DNA of 64,000 bases from QHXW01 sp963847515 (GCA_963847515.1 CAWKAA010000007.1:2046001-2110000); one strand, 5' to 3'. Positions 1-9,147 are shown, numbered from the stretch's first letter. Notes: a model not told the origin generated them from the sequence alone. Translations and numbers: made by a program.

Positions 1-2
1 AG

Positions 3-695
3 CGATCATTCACGCCGGAAATGTCGGGCTTTTTTGAGGGCTATTACACAGCGCGCGGCGTACAGTTCTTCAAGTCGGCGGACATCACGGAGATCCGGGG
101 CAGTGGCGCGGTGAGTTCCACCGTGCTATCGAGCGGCCAAACCCTTCTATGTGACATGCTGGTCGCCGGAATCGGCGTCGTGCCTGTAACCGATCCCCTT
201 GCCAATAGTGGCATCGAGACTGATAACGGCGTGCTGGTGAATGAGTACCTCGAGAGCAGCCGGCCCGATATTTACGCGGCCGGCGACGTGGCTAACTACC
301 GCGATGTTTTATTCGGTGGACGCAGGCGCGTGGAGCACTGGGACAATGCCGTCTCGCAGGGTCAGCATTGCGCCCGAGTGCTTCTCGGCGAGTCCGCGCC
401 CTTCCGCCATGTGCCGTACTTCTTTTCCGATGTGTTCGATCTCTCGTACGAATTCTGGGGCGATCCCACGGGCGCCGAAGAAGTGGTTCACCGCGGAGAC
501 ATGGCAGGCGGAAGCTTCAGCGTTTGGTGGATGCGCGGCCAGCGCCTGGTGGCGGCCTTCGCCATGAGACGCCCCGAGGAAGAACGCGATGTGGCGCCGA
601 AGTGGATAGAAGCGCGCCAGCGGGTTTCCGCCGCCCGGCTCGCCGACTCGGCAACCCCTGTCGAGGATGCTCCCGAACTGGCGACCTCGGTGTAG
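3..695 (+). CDS. FAD/NAD(P)-dependent oxidoreductase (ferredoxin-reductase type), C-terminal part
   Basis: The reading frame is open from the window edge, so the N-terminal FAD domain lies outside. What remains is the end of the NAD-binding domain, the second FAD-contact motif IYAAGDVANY and a reductase C-terminal dimerisation domain (RVEHWDNAVSQG onward). This order is typical of rhodocoxin/putidaredoxin-reductase-like flavoproteins, which pass electrons from NAD(P)H to a ferredoxin or act in apoptosis-inducing-factor-like roles. The electron acceptor cannot be told from this fragment. The gene ends directly before a palindromic repeat. Confidence 0.85.
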   Translation, partial: RSFTPEMSGFFEGYYTARGVQFFKSADITEIRGSGAVSSTVLSSGQTLLCDMLVAGIGVVPVTDPLANSGIETDNGVLVNEYLESSRPDIYAAGDVANYRDVLFGGRRRVEHWDNAVSQGQHCARVLLGESAPFRHVPYFFSDVFDLSYEFWGDPTGAEEVVHRGDMAGGSFSVWWMRGQRLVAAFAMRRPEEERDVAPKWIEARQRVSAARLADSATPVEDAPELATSV

Positions 696-798
696 ATTTT
701 TAGGTGCTAGGTTCTAGGTGCCAGGTTTTAGAAAACACCCGCGCCTTCAAATTGCTAACACCTGGCACCTAACACCTAACACCTAGCACCTCGCGGTC
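696..798. repeat. Imperfect palindromic repeat built from AGGTGCTAGG/AGGTGTTAGG units
   Basis: The left arm AGGTGCTAGGTTCTAGGTGC (from about 701) is answered by a right arm rich in CTAACACCT and CTAGCACCT units (about 755-791), forming an imperfect inverted repeat with an AT-rich centre. The same unit recurs at 20739-20757. It looks like a dispersed non-coding repeat rather than a simple terminator. The last recognisable codon of the neighbouring metallophosphoesterase lies at its right edge. Confidence 0.6.
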
Positions 799-1026
799 GC
801 CGTTGCCTAGGATGAACTGCACCGGAATGTCGAGGTTCAGCAAAAATTCGATGGTTTCACGCGGCATCGGACCCGGAAGCACATCGCCCCCGACCACTAC
901 GAGATCGACTTCAGCTTGACGAATGTCCTCGAGTACAGCCTCGAGTGCGGGGAGGTTGGCGTGAATATCGTAGAGCGCCGCGACGCGTCTCACATCGGGG
1001 CTGCGCTCGTTGAACGGCCTCGCCAA
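769..1026 (-). pseudogene. Metallophosphoesterase (YfcE/calcineurin-like), truncated at its 3' end
   Basis: The 85-residue product carries the first conserved blocks of the calcineurin-like phosphoesterase fold: LYDIHANLPALEAVL (the D-x-H metal motif), VVGGDVLPGPMP and GNGDRE. Intact relatives run to roughly 230-250 residues and add two further histidine motifs. Here the frame passes from GNGDRE straight into the palindromic repeat at 696-798 and stops. The metal site would be incomplete, so the product is probably inactive. Truncation by insertion of, or recombination at, the repeat is the simplest reading. Confidence 0.75.
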
Positions 1027-1102
1027 TCACACTAATGATGTCACAACCTTTGCCGCTAAAAACACCAGCACACTTAGCGTTGTACCGCTCTAGAATAGAG
1101 AC

Positions 1103-1960
1103 GTGCCCTTTCAGATCCACCGCGCGGAAGCCCGCAGCATTTTGACTCCCACCGGCGGGTTTATCGCGGAGGCCGGATTTACGCATTCGCTTTCGCCGGC
1201 GCGGAATTGCACGTTCGGATGCACCTATTGTTATGTACCGACCATGGGCATCTACGGCGGCCTGAAACCGGCGGACTGGCAGCAATGGGGGCGCTTCACA
1301 ACCTTCAAGTCGAACGCGGCTGTGCTGCTCGAAAAAGCGCTGCGGGCGGATCAGATCATCTACTGCTCGCCGCTGGTCGACCCGTATCAGCCTGCCGAGG
1401 CGGAAGAATGCCTGATGCCGCGACTGCTCGACGCGGTGATCGCGCGCCCGCCGCGTGCGTTCGTCATCCAGACGCGCGGACCGCTCATCCTGCGCGATCT
1501 CGAAAAACTGCAGGCGCTCAGCTCGCTCACCCGGCTGCGCGTCAGTTTTTCGATCACCACCGATAGCGAAGACGTCCGTCGGCTGTACGAGCCGCTTTGC
1601 GCGCCCATTCCGGAACGCATTCGCGTGGTGCGGCGTCTGCGCCAGGCGGGCATTGCGACTTACGCTACACTCGCGCCGCTGTTGCCGTCAAATCCCGAAG
1701 CGCTCATCGACATGGCACTCGATGCCACCGACCGCGATATCGTCGCCGACCCGTTTCACGTGCGCGCGGTAAAGACATCTGGTGCGACCACACGCGACGC
1801 TGCGCGACGCATCAGCGAGAAACGGGCATATATAAGATGGCATGAGCCGGAGTTTCAGCAAGAGATAGTCGAAAGAATGCGGGGTCGGGCCGCGCGCGCC
1901 GGACGCCGGTTTGGAACGGGAGCGCGCGCATTCGGATGGCTGGCGGAGGTGAACCCATGA
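1103..1960 (+). CDS. Radical SAM protein (SPL/Rv2578c-like)
   Basis: The 285-residue protein has the radical SAM cluster motif CTFGCTYCYVP, with Cys36, Cys40 and Cys43 ligating a 4Fe-4S cluster that cleaves S-adenosylmethionine. The following ITTDSED and ATLAPLLPSNPEALI stretches match the spore-photoproduct-lyase-like radical SAM branch found next to DNA-repair or unknown genes. Substrate is not predictable. The stop codon overlaps the ATG of the following aldehyde dehydrogenase (ATGA), suggesting translational coupling. The end carries an Arg-rich tail (RMRGRAARAGRR). Confidence 0.85.
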   Translation: MPFQIHRAEARSILTPTGGFIAEAGFTHSLSPARNCTFGCTYCYVPTMGIYGGLKPADWQQWGRFTTFKSNAAVLLEKALRADQIIYCSPLVDPYQPAEAEECLMPRLLDAVIARPPRAFVIQTRGPLILRDLEKLQALSSLTRLRVSFSITTDSEDVRRLYEPLCAPIPERIRVVRRLRQAGIATYATLAPLLPSNPEALIDMALDATDRDIVADPFHVRAVKTSGATTRDAARRISEKRAYIRWHEPEFQQEIVERMRGRAARAGRRFGTGARAFGWLAEVNP

Positions 1961-3498
1961 ACGTGGCCGAGACAAACGCTGTAAAAATCGAAGAGATTCT
2001 GGAGAGCCTGGAGATCGAGCCCATCAATTCTGGCGCATGCGGAGGCGAGTGGATTCCAGTGCCGTCCGGACGGGAGCTCGATTCGCTGAATCCTGCCGAC
2101 GGCTCGCTGATCGCGAAAGTCCAGACAGCCGGACCGCGCGAATACGACCGTGTGGTCAAGCGGGCCATGGAAGCGTTCGAAGGCTGGCGCATGACGCCCG
2201 CGCCGAAACGCGGCGAGATCGTGCGCGAGATCGGCGACGAACTGCGGCAGCACAAGGCTGACCTGGGCGCGCTGGTCACTCTCGAAATGGGCAAGATTCT
2301 CGCGGAAGGGTTGGGCGAAGTGCAGGAGATGATCGATATCGCCGATTTCGCGGTGGGGCTTTCGCGCCAGCTCTACGGTCTAACCATGCACAGCGAACGC
2401 CCGGGCCACCGCATGTACGAGCAGTGGCACCCGCTGGGCGTGGCGGGCGTGATCAGCGCCTTCAATTTTCCCGTGGCGGTGTGGTCGTGGAACGCCATGA
2501 TTGCGGCGGTGTGCGGCGATTGCGTGGTCTGGAGGCCGTCGTCCAAAACTCCGCTCACTGCCATCGCGGTGCAGAAGATCTGCAACCGCGTATTCGAACG
2601 CCACGGCTTGCAGAGGAGTTTTCAATCTGGTGATCGGAGACGGCCGCTCGGTCGGCGAGCGCATGATTGAGGACCGGCGCATTCCGCTGGTCAGCTTCAC
2701 CGGTTCCACGCAGGCGGGCAGGCACGTAGCGGAAGTGGTGGCGCGGCGGCTGGGGCGCTCGATTCTAGAACTGGGCGGCAACAACGGCATCATCGTGATG
2801 GACGATGCCAATCTCGACCTGGCGTCTACGCGCGGTAGTGTTCGGCAGCCGTCGGCACGGCGGGCCAGCGCTGCACCACCACCCGGCGGCTGTTCTTGCA
2901 GCGCGGAATTGCGGCGCGCATGACCGAAGCGCTGATCGCGGCGTATAAACAGGTCAAGATCGGCAACCCGCTGGACGAAGCGACGCTCATGGGGCCGCTG
3001 GTATCGCGCGACGCGGTGGCCGACATGCTGCGCGGCCTCGAAACCATTCAGCAGCAGGGCGGCGAAATCCTCTACGGGGGCCGTCACCTGGGCGGCTGTT
3101 TCGTCGAGCCGGCGCTGGTGCGCGCCAACCCCGGCATGCCCATCGTCAATGAGGAAATCTTCGCGCCCATCCTGTACCTGATCGAGTTCGACGGGCTGGA
3201 GGACGCCATCGACTAGCACAACGCCGTGCCGCAGGGTCTTTCATCAGCCATGTTCACCACCAATCTGATCTCGGCCGAAACGTTCCTGAGCCAACGGGGC
3301 AGCGATTGCGGCATCGCCAACATTAATATCGGGACCAGCGGCGCCGAAATCGGCGGGGCTTTCGGCGGCGAAAAGGAAACCGGCGGCGGCCGCGAGGCCG
3401 GCAGCGACTCCTGGAAAGCCTACATGCGCCGCCAGACCAACACCATCAACTGGTCGTCCGATCTGCCGCTGGCGCAGGGGATCAAGTTTCAACTGTGA
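1957..3498 (+). pseudogene. Aldehyde dehydrogenase of the ALDH7 / piperideine-6-carboxylate dehydrogenase type, disrupted
   Basis: Translation from ATG 1957, behind a GGAGGTG Shine-Dalgarno sequence, gives an ALDH7-like N-terminus. The match then continues in other frames: frame 2 from about 2620 (VFNLVIGDG, FTGSTQAGRH, LELGGNNGIIV), then frame 1 from about 2845 with the catalytic motif GTAGQRCT (Cys codon at 2872). A TAG at 3214-3216 interrupts frame 1 just before HNAVPQGLSSA. The end, with FGGEKETGGGREAGSD and MRRQTNTINWS, is typical of alpha-aminoadipic semialdehyde dehydrogenases of about 510 residues. The full span fits that length. Two frame changes plus one nonsense codon mean either a pseudogene or poor sequence. 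Confidence 0.85.
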
Positions 3499-3514
3499 TT
3501 CAAGCGCCTCCCAT

Positions 3515-3540
3515 GGAACTTCCCGTCCCCATGCGGTGTC
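3515..3540 (+). promoter_or_regulatory. Candidate ECF-sigma promoter upstream of the ECF sigma gene
   Basis: GGAACTT at 3515-3521 is followed after 16 bases by GTC at 3538-3540, matching the GGAACTT-N16-GTC pattern recognised by RpoE-like sigma factors. It lies about 60 bases before the sigma factor gene, which suggests autoregulation. The match is by eye only. Confidence 0.5.
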
Positions 3541-3549
3541 GAATGGGTT

Positions 3550-3569
3550 AAGGGCGTTTTTATGCCCTT
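3550..3569. terminator. Short stem-loop between the ALDH and sigma genes
   Basis: AAGGGC and GCCCTT form a 6-bp stem around the loop GTTTTTAT. It could be a weak terminator of the upstream gene or a leader hairpin of the sigma mRNA. There is no T-run after the 3' arm. Confidence 0.3.
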
Positions 3570-3597
3570 GAAGTGCTAAAATCAATCAGGATCCGAC

Positions 3598-4272
3598 ATG
3601 GCCAGTTCCGTGCTGGGCTTGAATTCGGAGGGGTTCCCAAGAGACATGCAGGGGTGTGTTTCCCCAGCCGAGCAGCGCCGCGAGGACCAAGAGCTGGTCG
3701 CCAAGCTTCGCGCCGTTGAAGAGGCCGCCTACGAAACCCTGATCGAGCGTTTTCAGCAGCCGGTCTATAACCTGGCGTTCCGCCTGCTGAATGAACCCGG
3801 CGATGCCTCTGACGTGGTTCAGGAAGTCTTTCTGAAAGTCTTCCGCAATGTCGGGCATTTTCGCCACCAGAGCAGCCTGAAGACCTGGATTTATCGCATC
3901 ACCGTGAACGAAGCCCACAATCAGCGGCGCTGGTTTTTCCGGCATCGCAGCCGCGAGGTGGGTTTGGACGACGAGCCGGAAGAGTCCCGGAAGCGGGCGC
4001 TTCCCGATGGCACGCGGTCGCCATTCGACTATGCTTTTGACCGCGAAAGGCATGTCCTGATTGAGAACGCGCTGGCCCGGATCAATCCGTTGTTCCGCGA
4101 AGTGGTGGTGTTGCGGGATATCGAGGATCTGAGCTACGAAGAGATTGCCGATGTGCTCCAGATTTCGCTGGGAACGGTGAAGTCGCGGATCATGCGGGGG
4201 CGCGAGGCGCTGAGGGAGGAGTTGACCGCGAGAACGGCGCCTGAGGCGGCCTTGCGGTGGGCTCCCGAGTAA
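3598..4272 (+). CDS. ECF-type RNA polymerase sigma factor
   Basis: The 224-residue protein has sigma region 2 (YNLAFRLLNEPGDASDVVQE, then FLKVFRNVGHFR and LKTWIYRITVNEAHN) and region 4 (LFREVVVLRDIEDLSYEEIA followed by GTVKSRIMRGREAL), joined by an acidic linker, with no region 3. This is the extracytoplasmic-function sigma architecture. The ATG at 3598 has AGGA six bases upstream; ATG 3646 behind GGAGGGG is an alternative start. The next gene, eight bases downstream, encodes its probable anti-sigma factor. Confidence 0.93.
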   Translation: MASSVLGLNSEGFPRDMQGCVSPAEQRREDQELVAKLRAVEEAAYETLIERFQQPVYNLAFRLLNEPGDASDVVQEVFLKVFRNVGHFRHQSSLKTWIYRITVNEAHNQRRWFFRHRSREVGLDDEPEESRKRALPDGTRSPFDYAFDRERHVLIENALARINPLFREVVVLRDIEDLSYEEIADVLQISLGTVKSRIMRGREALREELTARTAPEAALRWAPE

Positions 4273-4279
4273 GCTTGGT

Positions 4280-4957
4280 ATGAACTGCGAAAAGGCGCGA
4301 AAAACATTGTCGGCGTTCCTGGACAGCAATCTGGCTCCGGAACGTTTCGACATCATGACTCAGCACCTGGCGCAATGCCGGGATTGCTCGAGTTACGCCA
4401 AGGAATTGGGTGATTTGCATTTCGAGCTGCGCAGCCTGCCAGCGGTCGCGCCGCCCGCGCTTCTGGGCACGGAACTGCAGGTATTGGCTTCGCGGGAGCG
4501 GATCCGGCAGCTTTCCCGCGGGACCTATACAGCCCTTTATCATTTCCGGATGGCGGAAATGCGGCTGTTTTTCGACAACCTGATGCGCCCCTTCGCCATC
4601 CCGTTTGCCGGTGGCCTGGCTTCGGCGGTGTTCCTTTTCACCATGCTGATGCCTACGCTGCAATTTCCGCACCTAACGCTGAATGATGTGCCTAGCGGCC
4701 TGTTCACCCAGTCCGTGGCGACCGTGGACACGCTTCCGCCCTTCGGGTTTAGCGAAAACAACGTGGTGGTGCAGGTGATGCTCGACCAACAAGGGAACGT
4801 GGTGGATTACGATCTTCCCAACAACGTCAGCTCCAGGCTGCGGAATGACATCGCCAACATGATCCTGTTCACCAAGTTCGAGCCGGCTACCGCTTTCGGC
4901 GTGCCCATCGCCGCCAAGGTGGTGGTTTCTTTCCGCCGCATCGACGTGAAAGGCTGA
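4280..4957 (+). CDS. Membrane anti-sigma factor with zinc-finger N-terminus and TonB-C-like periplasmic domain
   Basis: Residues 1-40 form a putative zinc-binding anti-sigma domain (MNCEKAR, then HLAQCRDCSSY, the H-x3-C-x2-C pattern). A single membrane segment lies near residues 95-117 (IPFAGGLASAVFLFTMLMP). The C-terminal part, with VVQVMLDQQGNVVDYDL and AAKVVVSFRRI, resembles the TonB C-terminal fold rather than a usual sensor domain. The gene directly follows the ECF sigma gene, so it should hold that sigma factor at the membrane until a periplasmic signal arrives. The TonB-like assignment is from sequence pattern only. Confidence 0.8.
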   Translation: MNCEKARKTLSAFLDSNLAPERFDIMTQHLAQCRDCSSYAKELGDLHFELRSLPAVAPPALLGTELQVLASRERIRQLSRGTYTALYHFRMAEMRLFFDNLMRPFAIPFAGGLASAVFLFTMLMPTLQFPHLTLNDVPSGLFTQSVATVDTLPPFGFSENNVVVQVMLDQQGNVVDYDLPNNVSSRLRNDIANMILFTKFEPATAFGVPIAAKVVVSFRRIDVKG

Positions 4958-4969
4958 GCCCGCGGCTTC

Positions 4970-5731
4970 GTGTCCCGCCAGCGGCTCGGCCAGCATTTCC
5001 TCGCCAAAGGTTCCATACTCGAACGGATCGCGCGCGCCGCGTGTCGCGATCGCGAACCGCTCGTTATCGAGATCGGCCCCGGCCGCGGTTCGCTGACGAA
5101 GAAACTGCTCGATAACGCGGATCGGGTCATTGCCATCGAAATCGACGGCGAGCTCGTAGAGGCTCTGCGCGGCAAGTTCCGGGATGAGTCGCGGCTTACG
5201 GTCATCCACGCCGATGCGCTCGAGACCGATCTCGGCTCATGGGGCGCTGCCGCCGTTGCCGGAAACCTGCCTTATTACGCCGCCACGCCCATCATTGAAA
5301 AGACGCTTTCCAATGCCACCTCACTCCGGCGCGCCGTCTTTCTTGTCCAGAAGGAAGTTGCTGCCCGCCTCGTGGCCCAGCCAGGTACCCGCGATTATGG
5401 GTACCTTAGCGTGCAGACTCAGCTCCTGGCCGAAGCCGAAGTACTGTTCGACGTCCCGCCATCGGCTTTCCATCCGCCGCCTAAAGTGATTTCCACCGTC
5501 ATCCGGCTTCGGCCGCGCAACCGGGCCGCGGAACTGCGGATTAACGACACTGCACGATTCCTGGATTTCGTGAAGCTCTGCTTCCACCAGAAGCGCAAGA
5601 CCCTCCGCAACAATCTCGCTGGCGCCTATGGAAAAGAATCTTTCAACGGCCGTCCCGAAGCCGGCAAGCGAGCAGAAGAATTAACACTGCCGGAGTTTGC
5701 GGAACTCTACCTCCGTTTTGTACCATCGTGA
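4970..5731 (+). CDS. rsmA: 16S rRNA (adenine1518/1519-N6)-dimethyltransferase RsmA
   Basis: The 253-residue protein dimethylates two adjacent adenosines in the 3' terminal helix of 16S rRNA. It shows the RsmA/KsgA start QRLGQHFL, the SAM-binding IEIGPGRGSLTKKL, the acidic IAIEIDGELVEAL motif, the catalytic NLPYYAATPI and the late PPPKVISTVIRLRPR block. Length is normal for the family. A GTG start at 4970 is chosen because the conserved QRLGQHF motif begins three residues later. It sits 12 bases after the anti-sigma gene. Confidence 0.95.
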   Translation: MSRQRLGQHFLAKGSILERIARAACRDREPLVIEIGPGRGSLTKKLLDNADRVIAIEIDGELVEALRGKFRDESRLTVIHADALETDLGSWGAAAVAGNLPYYAATPIIEKTLSNATSLRRAVFLVQKEVAARLVAQPGTRDYGYLSVQTQLLAEAEVLFDVPPSAFHPPPKVISTVIRLRPRNRAAELRINDTARFLDFVKLCFHQKRKTLRNNLAGAYGKESFNGRPEAGKRAEELTLPEFAELYLRFVPS

Positions 5732-5749
5732 TCCTGGAGGTCAAAGCAT

Positions 5750-6262
5750 ATGACACCGCAGGAAGCCCAAGGTCTGGCCCAATATTTGTTTCAGACCCTG
5801 GATATCGAGTTCGCCATCACAAGAAAAGTGCTCGCGGCCGTACCCGCGGATCAACTGAACTTCAAGTTAGGTGAGAAGGGACGGACCACCGCGCAGCTGA
5901 TGTGGCACATGGTCCAGAGCAATCGCGGGTTCGGCGAGGGCATCGCCAAGCTCAAGTTCGATTTTCCCGGCGAAGAGGCGCAGCCCAACACCAAGGATGA
6001 GATCCTCGCAGCCTTCGATCGCGACATCCCGCCGACACTCGCCAGAGTCAAAGCCCTGACGCCGGAGCAGCTTGCCACACCCGTGAACTTCATGAATTTT
6101 GCAAACGTTCCGGACGTCATTTACGTAGGCTGGTGGGCGAATCACATGATTCACCATCGCGGGCAGTTGAGCACGTATGTGCGGGCTATGAACGCGCACG
6201 TGCCTTCGATTTACGGCGGCAGCGCGGACGAACCGTTCGGCGAAGCCGCGGCAACGGCGTAG
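5750..6262 (+). CDS. DinB family protein
   Basis: A 170-residue four-helix-bundle protein of the DinB/YfiT type, a fold that usually binds one metal through three histidines. Candidate ligands are His in LMWHMVQ, and the histidines of WWANHMIHHRGQLSTYVRAM. Many members are thiol transferases (bacillithiol or mycothiol) but the substrate here is unknown. The ATG follows GGAGGT with good spacing. It ends a few bases before the convergent GntP gene. Confidence 0.85.
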   Translation: MTPQEAQGLAQYLFQTLDIEFAITRKVLAAVPADQLNFKLGEKGRTTAQLMWHMVQSNRGFGEGIAKLKFDFPGEEAQPNTKDEILAAFDRDIPPTLARVKALTPEQLATPVNFMNFANVPDVIYVGWWANHMIHHRGQLSTYVRAMNAHVPSIYGGSADEPFGEAAATA

Positions 6263-6264
6263 CC

Positions 6265-7599
6265 TTAGCCAAACAGGGCTTGCGCGGTCAGCACCATTGC
6301 GAGGCCGCACAAGGATGTAATCACCTTCATGACCGTCCAGCTCTTCAATGTCTGCTGGACGGCCATGCCGAAGTATTCATTGACCAGCCAGAAGCCGGCA
6401 TCGTTCACGTGCGAGAGAATTGTGCCGCCGCAACAAACGGCAAGCACGATCATTTCCGGACTGTAACCGGGGATGTGTTTGACGACAGGCGCAACGATTC
6501 CGGCCGCGGTGATGATTGCCACGGTGGCGGAGCCTTGCGCCACCCGCATGGCCGCCGCAATCAGATACGCTACCACCAGCGGCGAAATGCTGGATGCCGC
6601 CAGCAACCGTCCAGCGTAGAGGCCCACGCCCGAGTCGACAATCACTTGCTTGAAGGAACCGCCGCCGCCCATGATCAGAAGCAGGGTCGCGATGGGTGCA
6701 AGCGAATCGACTGCCATCCTCGCCAGCTCATTGCGATGGATGCCGCGGCGCGTGCCGAAAACGAACATGGCGGCGAGCGTTGTCAGCAGCAGCGCCGTGA
6801 ACGGATGGCCGAGGAAACCCAGCAGCTCCTTGCCGGGCAGGTTTGCCGTCGCCGTGATGGATGCCATGAAGATCAGCAGCACCGGCAACAGCAGGATCAG
6901 CGTCACCAGGCTCACGGGCGGAGGAGTCTCCTGCTTCTCGGGCTCAGCGCGAAGAGCCATTTCAGGCAACGGGATGAACATGCGTTTCGCGATCCAGCCG
7001 CCATAGACAATTCCGCCGATGACGGCCATGGGGAGGGAGATCGCGACGCCGTAAAGAATGATGCGGCCCAGATCCGCGCCCAGCAGCTGCGCGGCGGCGA
7101 CCGGCGCCGGGTGCGGCGGTACCAGCGAGTGGGTGGCACTCAACGCCGCGGCGACCGGCATCCCGTAAACCAGCAGCGAGCGCTTCGATTCGCGCGCCAG
7201 GCTCCAGACCAGCGGCGCGAGAATGATGAAACCCACTTCGAAAAAGATGGGCAATCCGACGAGATAAGACGCAACCAGCAGGGCCCATACCGCGCGTTCG
7301 CGGCCGAACTTGCCGAGCAGCCAGTCAGCCAGCACGCCTCCGCCGCCGGAGTTCTCGATGAACCGCCCGATCATGGCGCCCAGCCCCACCACTACCGCGA
7401 TGAATCCGAGCGCTTCGCCGAATCCCGATTGAATGGATTTCAGAACCATCGCCGGGGCCATCCCCGCGGCAAGCCCCAGTGCCATACTCGATATCAGCAG
7501 TGATAGAAACGCGTGCAGCTTGACTACCAGAATCAGGAAGAGCAGCAGCGCGATGGCCCCCATCGTCAGAACCAGTAGGGTGGGACCGGCGACAGGCAT
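6265..7599 (-). CDS. GntP-family gluconate:H+ symporter
   Basis: A 444-residue inner-membrane transporter with about 12 hydrophobic segments. The blocks MIGRFIENSGGGGVLADWLL, FFEVGFIILAPLVW, LVPPHPAPVAAAQLLGADLG and ILSHVNDAGFWLVNEYFG are family signatures of GntP/GntT/DsdX transporters of gluconate and related sugar acids. Substrate within the family cannot be fixed; gluconate is the default. It lies head to tail upstream of nothing in its own direction and converges with the DinB gene. Confidence 0.93.
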   Translation of the reverse strand: MPVAGPTLLVLTMGAIALLLFLILVVKLHAFLSLLISSMALGLAAGMAPAMVLKSIQSGFGEALGFIAVVVGLGAMIGRFIENSGGGGVLADWLLGKFGRERAVWALLVASYLVGLPIFFEVGFIILAPLVWSLARESKRSLLVYGMPVAAALSATHSLVPPHPAPVAAAQLLGADLGRIILYGVAISLPMAVIGGIVYGGWIAKRMFIPLPEMALRAEPEKQETPPPVSLVTLILLLPVLLIFMASITATANLPGKELLGFLGHPFTALLLTTLAAMFVFGTRRGIHRNELARMAVDSLAPIATLLLIMGGGGSFKQVIVDSGVGLYAGRLLAASSISPLVVAYLIAAAMRVAQGSATVAIITAAGIVAPVVKHIPGYSPEMIVLAVCCGGTILSHVNDAGFWLVNEYFGMAVQQTLKSWTVMKVITSLCGLAMVLTAQALFG

Positions 7600-7614
7600 G
7601 AGTCGCCTATTCTA

Positions 7615-8928
7615 CTATCCCAACCGGATCTTCGCTTCCAGCCAGACGAGCGGTACGAGGACTAAGACCATGCAGGTGCCTGCAAGGGGAAGGACCATTA
7701 CTACGCCGATACCCCACACGTCAGCCGCTTGGCCCAAAATCCAGGGAGCCAGCATGCCGCCTACCAGCGCAATCGAAAAGATTCCACTGAAGAAGCCCGG
7801 GTGGAAGTAAGGAAACTCGCGGCCAATGCGTTCTGCGATCAGTGGGTAGATGGTCGCAAACCCGCAGCCCACCATCAGCGTTCCAATCAGCGCGCCAAAC
7901 AAGTTGTCGGTTCCCAGTAGAATCAGGCAGCCGAACAAGGCAGCCCCAGCGCTCCCCATCAAAAATTTGCCGTGCCTGATTCTGGGAAGGAGCGCTACTG
8001 CTGCCAGCCTTCCAACCAGTAAGGCCAACCAGTAAACGGCCAGCAGCAAGAGAGATGATTTCGGGCTGATACCTAGACGGCGGATAAGAAAGATCGGCAG
8101 CCACCCGGCGATGGACCATTCATTGCCGAACTGGAAGAACAGCAGGAGAGCAAAAAGGATTGCGCCCGGACGGCGCAGATCGCGGAACAGTTGCGCGAGG
8201 CTAGGCTGCTTGGCGATCGCCGGCGCTTCGAAGGAGCCCTTCGCGCACCAAATGGTGAAAAAGCCCGGGATCACCGCGATAAACACCAGGATGCTCGTGA
8301 CGGTGTAGGCATAGAAGGTCCCGGCCACCAGCAGCGTCACAATCAGGCAGCCCAGGCCGAAGGAGATGCCGCCCAGGTTTGCGGTGGCCGCCGGATCGCG
8401 ATCATAGGCAGGCGAGATCGTATGGAACACAGCCGTGTTCAGTAGCCCGCTCGCAAATCCGATGATGAGTACTCCGGCCATCCTCCATAGGGCCGGAACA
8501 CCAGCCGGCAGCACCGCCAGATACAGCAGCGCCGCGCACGCCAGCGAACACGCCGTCACCAACAGGAAGCCGGCTCCGCGTTTCAGCAGCAACCGTCCTG
8601 CAGCTTCCGTCGAAAGGATCACGCCCGCGCTCATGCTAAGGAAGTAGTTGCCGACGGTCGAGAACTCGGTGCTGAGATGATAGCCCCAGGCGGGCAGAAT
8701 CGCTCCCAGAAATCCGAACAGAAGACCGGAGATGAGTAGACCGGTCAGCGCCTTGGCTGCAGACGGAATATGAAGGACGTCACCACGATCTGCGGTCGTG
8801 AGACTCACCAGTAAATTGTAGCCCAGAGGCTGCGTTCCCAATTTACATAGCCGCGCCAGACCCGTGGATACGCCATTCGGAATTCGAGGGTCGATGCGCA
8901 CTCGAACGACAAGGGTTAGTCCTGGCAT
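7615..8928 (-). CDS. Major facilitator superfamily transporter
   Basis: A 437-residue membrane protein with 12 predicted segments beginning at about residue 60 (ALTGLLISGLLFGFLGAILP). The first 40 residues are not hydrophobic and look like a read-through of non-coding DNA; a GTG at about 8808 would give a more usual N-terminus, though no strong Shine-Dalgarno sequence precedes it. The middle motif GNEWSIAGWLPIFLIRRLG resembles FucP/sugar-MFS proteins. Substrate unknown. It is 15 bases upstream of the GntP gene on the same strand, so both may be co-transcribed. Confidence 0.85.
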   Translation of the reverse strand: MPGLTLVVRVRIDPRIPNGVSTGLARLCKLGTQPLGYNLLVSLTTADRGDVLHIPSAAKALTGLLISGLLFGFLGAILPAWGYHLSTEFSTVGNYFLSMSAGVILSTEAAGRLLLKRGAGFLLVTACSLACAALLYLAVLPAGVPALWRMAGVLIIGFASGLLNTAVFHTISPAYDRDPAATANLGGISFGLGCLIVTLLVAGTFYAYTVTSILVFIAVIPGFFTIWCAKGSFEAPAIAKQPSLAQLFRDLRRPGAILFALLLFFQFGNEWSIAGWLPIFLIRRLGISPKSSLLLLAVYWLALLVGRLAAVALLPRIRHGKFLMGSAGAALFGCLILLGTDNLFGALIGTLMVGCGFATIYPLIAERIGREFPYFHPGFFSGIFSIALVGGMLAPWILGQAADVWGIGVVMVLPLAGTCMVLVLVPLVWLEAKIRLG

Positions 8929-9004
8929 GGCACTTGCAGTGTGGGTAGTAGATTTTATCAGAGGTTAGTCGCACTTTGGTGAGCGTTGCCTTTCGCACCA
9001 CTTC

Positions 9005-9030
9005 GCGGGCTCCGCTGTAACGGAGCCCGC
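9005..9030. repeat. Perfect 10-bp intergenic hairpin
   Basis: GCGGGCTCCG (9005-9014) and CGGAGCCCGC (9021-9030) pair perfectly around a 6-base loop. It lies between the divergent MFS gene and the rpmE leader. No T-run of five or more follows on either strand, so it may be a repeat element or Rho-assisted barrier rather than an intrinsic terminator. Confidence 0.5.
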
Positions 9031-9118
9031 TCTTCTACCCTGCCTCAACAGGCTGTATCAGCCAAAAACGAAAGCCCACCCTATAGTTATTTGCTAGGAA
9101 ATTCCTGGATGCCGGTTC

Positions 9119-9147
9119 TTGACACATTCAGAGCTTGGGAATAATAT
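9119..9147 (+). promoter_or_regulatory. Strong sigma-70-type promoter
   Basis: TTGACA at 9119-9124 and TAATAT at 9142-9147 are separated by exactly 17 bases, a near-consensus housekeeping promoter. Transcription should start near 9154, giving an RNA that runs into the structured region ahead of rpmE. Confidence 0.7.

Noticed and set aside
6133..7503. 456-codon plus-strand open frame rich in His, Arg and Gln
   Set aside because: Exactly antisense to the GntP symporter gene, whose family motifs are unmistakable; the composition is that of a GC-rich shadow frame.
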